Made by a program: the position numbers and the translations under genes. The notes beneath the pieces were generated by a model. It made no database searches, was not told the origin of the DNA, and saw nothing but the letters and a program-made list of their open reading frames with translations. A stretch of 15,308 nucleotides of DNA. Origin: CALGFI01 sp036374435 (GTDB lineage Bacteria > Actinomycetota > UBA4738 > HRBIN12). Below are positions 14,205 to 15,308 of the stretch, one piece after another. The DNA lies in NCBI GenBank assembly GCA_036374435.1, contig DASUTU010000062.1, positions 1-15,308 on the forward strand. Direction: 5' to 3'. Every line of letters starts with the position of its first letter. Positions within the stretch are counted from its first letter, which is position 1.

Positions 14205-14417
14205 TCAGGAGGACCCGCGGCGTCGGACGAGGAGGATGCCGCCGATCACCAGGCCGGAGCCCAGGACCATCCCCGCGATCGGCACCGGCGCCGCGTCCGA
14301 GAGCGAGGCCCAGCCGTGCCGCGAGCCGTCGTACGCAACGATGAACGCGATCGTCGCCGCGGCATCGAGGAGCACCCCCGCGAGGATGAGAAGCCAGCCG
14401 AGCACCTTCGTCGCCAT
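14205..14417 (-). CDS. Small two-helix membrane protein, unknown function
   Basis: A protein of 70 residues from ATG 14417. The open frame extends upstream to 14567, but that part is antisense to the racemase gene and has no protein-like character, whereas from ATG 14417 the sequence is clean: helix one VLGWLLILAGVLLDAAATIAFIVA (split here as residues 5-16 and 17-28), a polar loop with YDGSRHGWASLSD, and helix two PIAGMVLGSGLVIGGILLV, then a basic RRRGSS tail. No strong ribosome site is visible. It sits on the opposite strand between the transporter operon and the racemase gene, divergent from the latter with a 49-base gap. I do not recognise the family. Confidence 0.55.
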   Translation of the reverse strand: MATKVLGWLLILAGVLLDAAATIAFIVAYDGSRHGWASLSDAAPVPIAGMVLGSGLVIGGILLVRRRGSS

Positions 14418-14426
14418 CACCGCGGA

Positions 14427-14461
14427 GGGTAGCCTGCGGACGGCGCGGACCGTAGGCTCCC
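14427..14461. repeat. Inverted repeat in the divergent gap before the racemase gene
   Basis: AGCCTGCGG (14431-14439) and CCGTAGGCT (14450-14458) are complementary at 8 of 9 positions (the ninth is a G-T pair), and GGG (14427-14429) with CCC (14459-14461) extends the dyad past one unpaired T. It fills most of the 49-base gap between divergent starts and ends five bases before the racemase ATG, so it could be an operator for both genes or a 5' hairpin. Confidence 0.5.
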
Positions 14462-14466
14462 GGCCG

Positions 14467-15308
14467 ATGAGCTTCGTTCGGCGGATCCGAGCGGTGGACG
14501 CGCACGCCGAAGGTGAGCCGGGGCGCGTCGTCGTCGAGGGGGCACCCGACGTCGCGGGCGCGACCATGTTCGAGAAGATGGTGGCGCTCCGCCAGCAGCA
14601 CGACTGGCTTCGTCGGCTGATGTTGCGAGAACCGCGCGGCTACCCCGCCGCCAACTGCAACGTGCTCCTGCCTCCGACGCGGCACGAGGCCGACGCCGGG
14701 TTCGTGATCATGGAGCAGACCGAATACCCGCCGATGTCGGGCACGAACACGATCTGCGTGACCACCGTGCTGCTCGAGACCGGCATCCTCCCCGCCGCCG
14801 AACCCGTAACCGAGCTCGTCCTCGAGACGCCGGCCGGCCTGGTCGGCGTGACCGCGGACGTTCGTGACGGCAAGGTCGAGCGCGTGACGTTCCGCAACGT
14901 GCCGGCGTTCGCCGTGCACCTCGACGCCGAGATCGACGTCCCCGAGCTCGGACGCGTCACGGTGGACGTGGCGTGGGGCGGGATGTTCTACGTGCTCGCC
15001 GAGGCTTCCCGGTTCGGCCTGCGCCTGGAGCCGGGCGAAGGCCGCGAGATCGTCCGCACCGGCGCGATGCTCACGGCCGCCGCGCGCGAGCAGCTCCCGG
15101 CGGTGCACCCGGAGAACCCGGCGATCGACGGAGTGTCGATCTCGCAACTCTGGGGACCGCCTCGGGAGAGCTCGTCGACGCGGCGCAACGCCGTGGTGGT
15201 CTCGACCGGCGACATCGATTGGGACCGGCCGGAGACGTGGACCGGCGCGATCGACCGCTCGCCGTGCGGGACGGGCACGTGCGCGGCCATGGCCGTGCTC
15301 CACGCTCG
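14467..15308 (+). CDS. Proline racemase superfamily protein (Ser/Cys type), cut by window edge
   Basis: An open frame of 280 codons from ATG 14467 that runs off the right edge without a stop; family members are about 330-345 residues, so about 50-60 are missing. The superfamily includes proline racemase, 4-hydroxyproline 2-epimerase and trans-3-hydroxyproline dehydratase, which use two facing residues to move the alpha-proton. Visible landmarks are AVDAHAEGEPGRVV (9-22), the first active-site motif PPMSGTNTICVTTVLLETG with Ser91 where classical racemases have Cys (MCGHGT), and the second motif DRSPCGTGTCAAMAVLHA with Cys267. The Ser/Cys pair differs from the Cys/Cys pair of proline racemase and the Cys/Thr pair of the dehydratase, so hydroxyproline epimerase or dehydratase activity is at least as likely as proline racemisation. 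Its place after a peptide transporter with an S9 peptidase fits catabolism of imino acids. Confidence 0.88.
   Translation, partial: MSFVRRIRAVDAHAEGEPGRVVVEGAPDVAGATMFEKMVALRQQHDWLRRLMLREPRGYPAANCNVLLPPTRHEADAGFVIMEQTEYPPMSGTNTICVTTVLLETGILPAAEPVTELVLETPAGLVGVTADVRDGKVERVTFRNVPAFAVHLDAEIDVPELGRVTVDVAWGGMFYVLAEASRFGLRLEPGEGREIVRTGAMLTAAAREQLPAVHPENPAIDGVSISQLWGPPRESSSTRRNAVVVSTGDIDWDRPETWTGAIDRSPCGTGTCAAMAVLHA

Noticed and set aside
14418..14567. Possible N-terminal extension of the small membrane protein
   Set aside because: It is antisense to the racemase start and lacks protein-like composition; ATG 14417 sits directly before the first helix.
1..15308. CRISPR array, tRNA, rRNA, transposon ends or prophage genes
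   Set aside because: I looked for regularly spaced repeats, tRNA-like cloverleaf arms, transposase motifs and integrase motifs and saw none.

Overview
The window is a very GC-rich, densely coding bacterial chromosome segment. Short intergenic gaps, many GTG starts, GTGA/ATGA stop-start overlaps, a FadR-type regulator, an LtrA membrane protein and a DppD-DppF fusion ATPase point to an actinobacterium-like organism (Actinomycetota, or less likely a GC-rich Chloroflexota lineage). No rRNA, tRNA, CRISPR array, transposase or phage gene is visible, so placement below phylum is not possible.

Left part (1-5273), miscellaneous genes: the start of an EamA-type exporter (minus, cut by the window edge); a LiaF-like membrane protein (plus); an AlkA-type DNA glycosylase (minus); a small YCII-domain protein (plus); then a minus-strand run, read right to left: LtrA membrane protein (5273-4086), an endonuclease V homologue translationally coupled to it (4089-3397), a decayed C-terminal piece of an SRPBCC/AHSA1 gene (3388-3168), and two small conserved-looking proteins (3148-2945 and 2863-2600). 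The endonuclease V homologue keeps the fold motifs but lacks two of the three catalytic acids. Bases 5274-5647 hold no convincing gene; a truncated secreted protein follows at 5648-5980.

Right part (5984-15308), a coherent locus: a FadR/GntR-type regulator, then a promoter, a lipoprotein peptide-binding protein, a cytoplasmic S9-family (prolyl-oligopeptidase-like) peptidase, two Dpp/Opp-type permeases and one protein carrying both ABC ATPases. Spacing is tight from the peptidase onward (GTGA overlap, 7-base gap, ATGA overlap). After a small membrane protein on the minus strand comes the start of a proline racemase superfamily enzyme of the Ser/Cys type (cut by the right edge). Inference: the locus imports short peptides, cleaves them inside the cell with a peptidase of a family that favours proline or N-blocked peptides, and perhaps passes released proline or hydroxyproline to the racemase/epimerase.

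Regulatory structure worth attention: two interleaved perfect 10-bp inverted repeats (pseudoknot order) between the binding-protein gene and the peptidase gene; a 13-base motif shared by the upstream regions of the regulator and of the operon; and a strong dyad in the 49-base divergent gap in front of the racemase gene.
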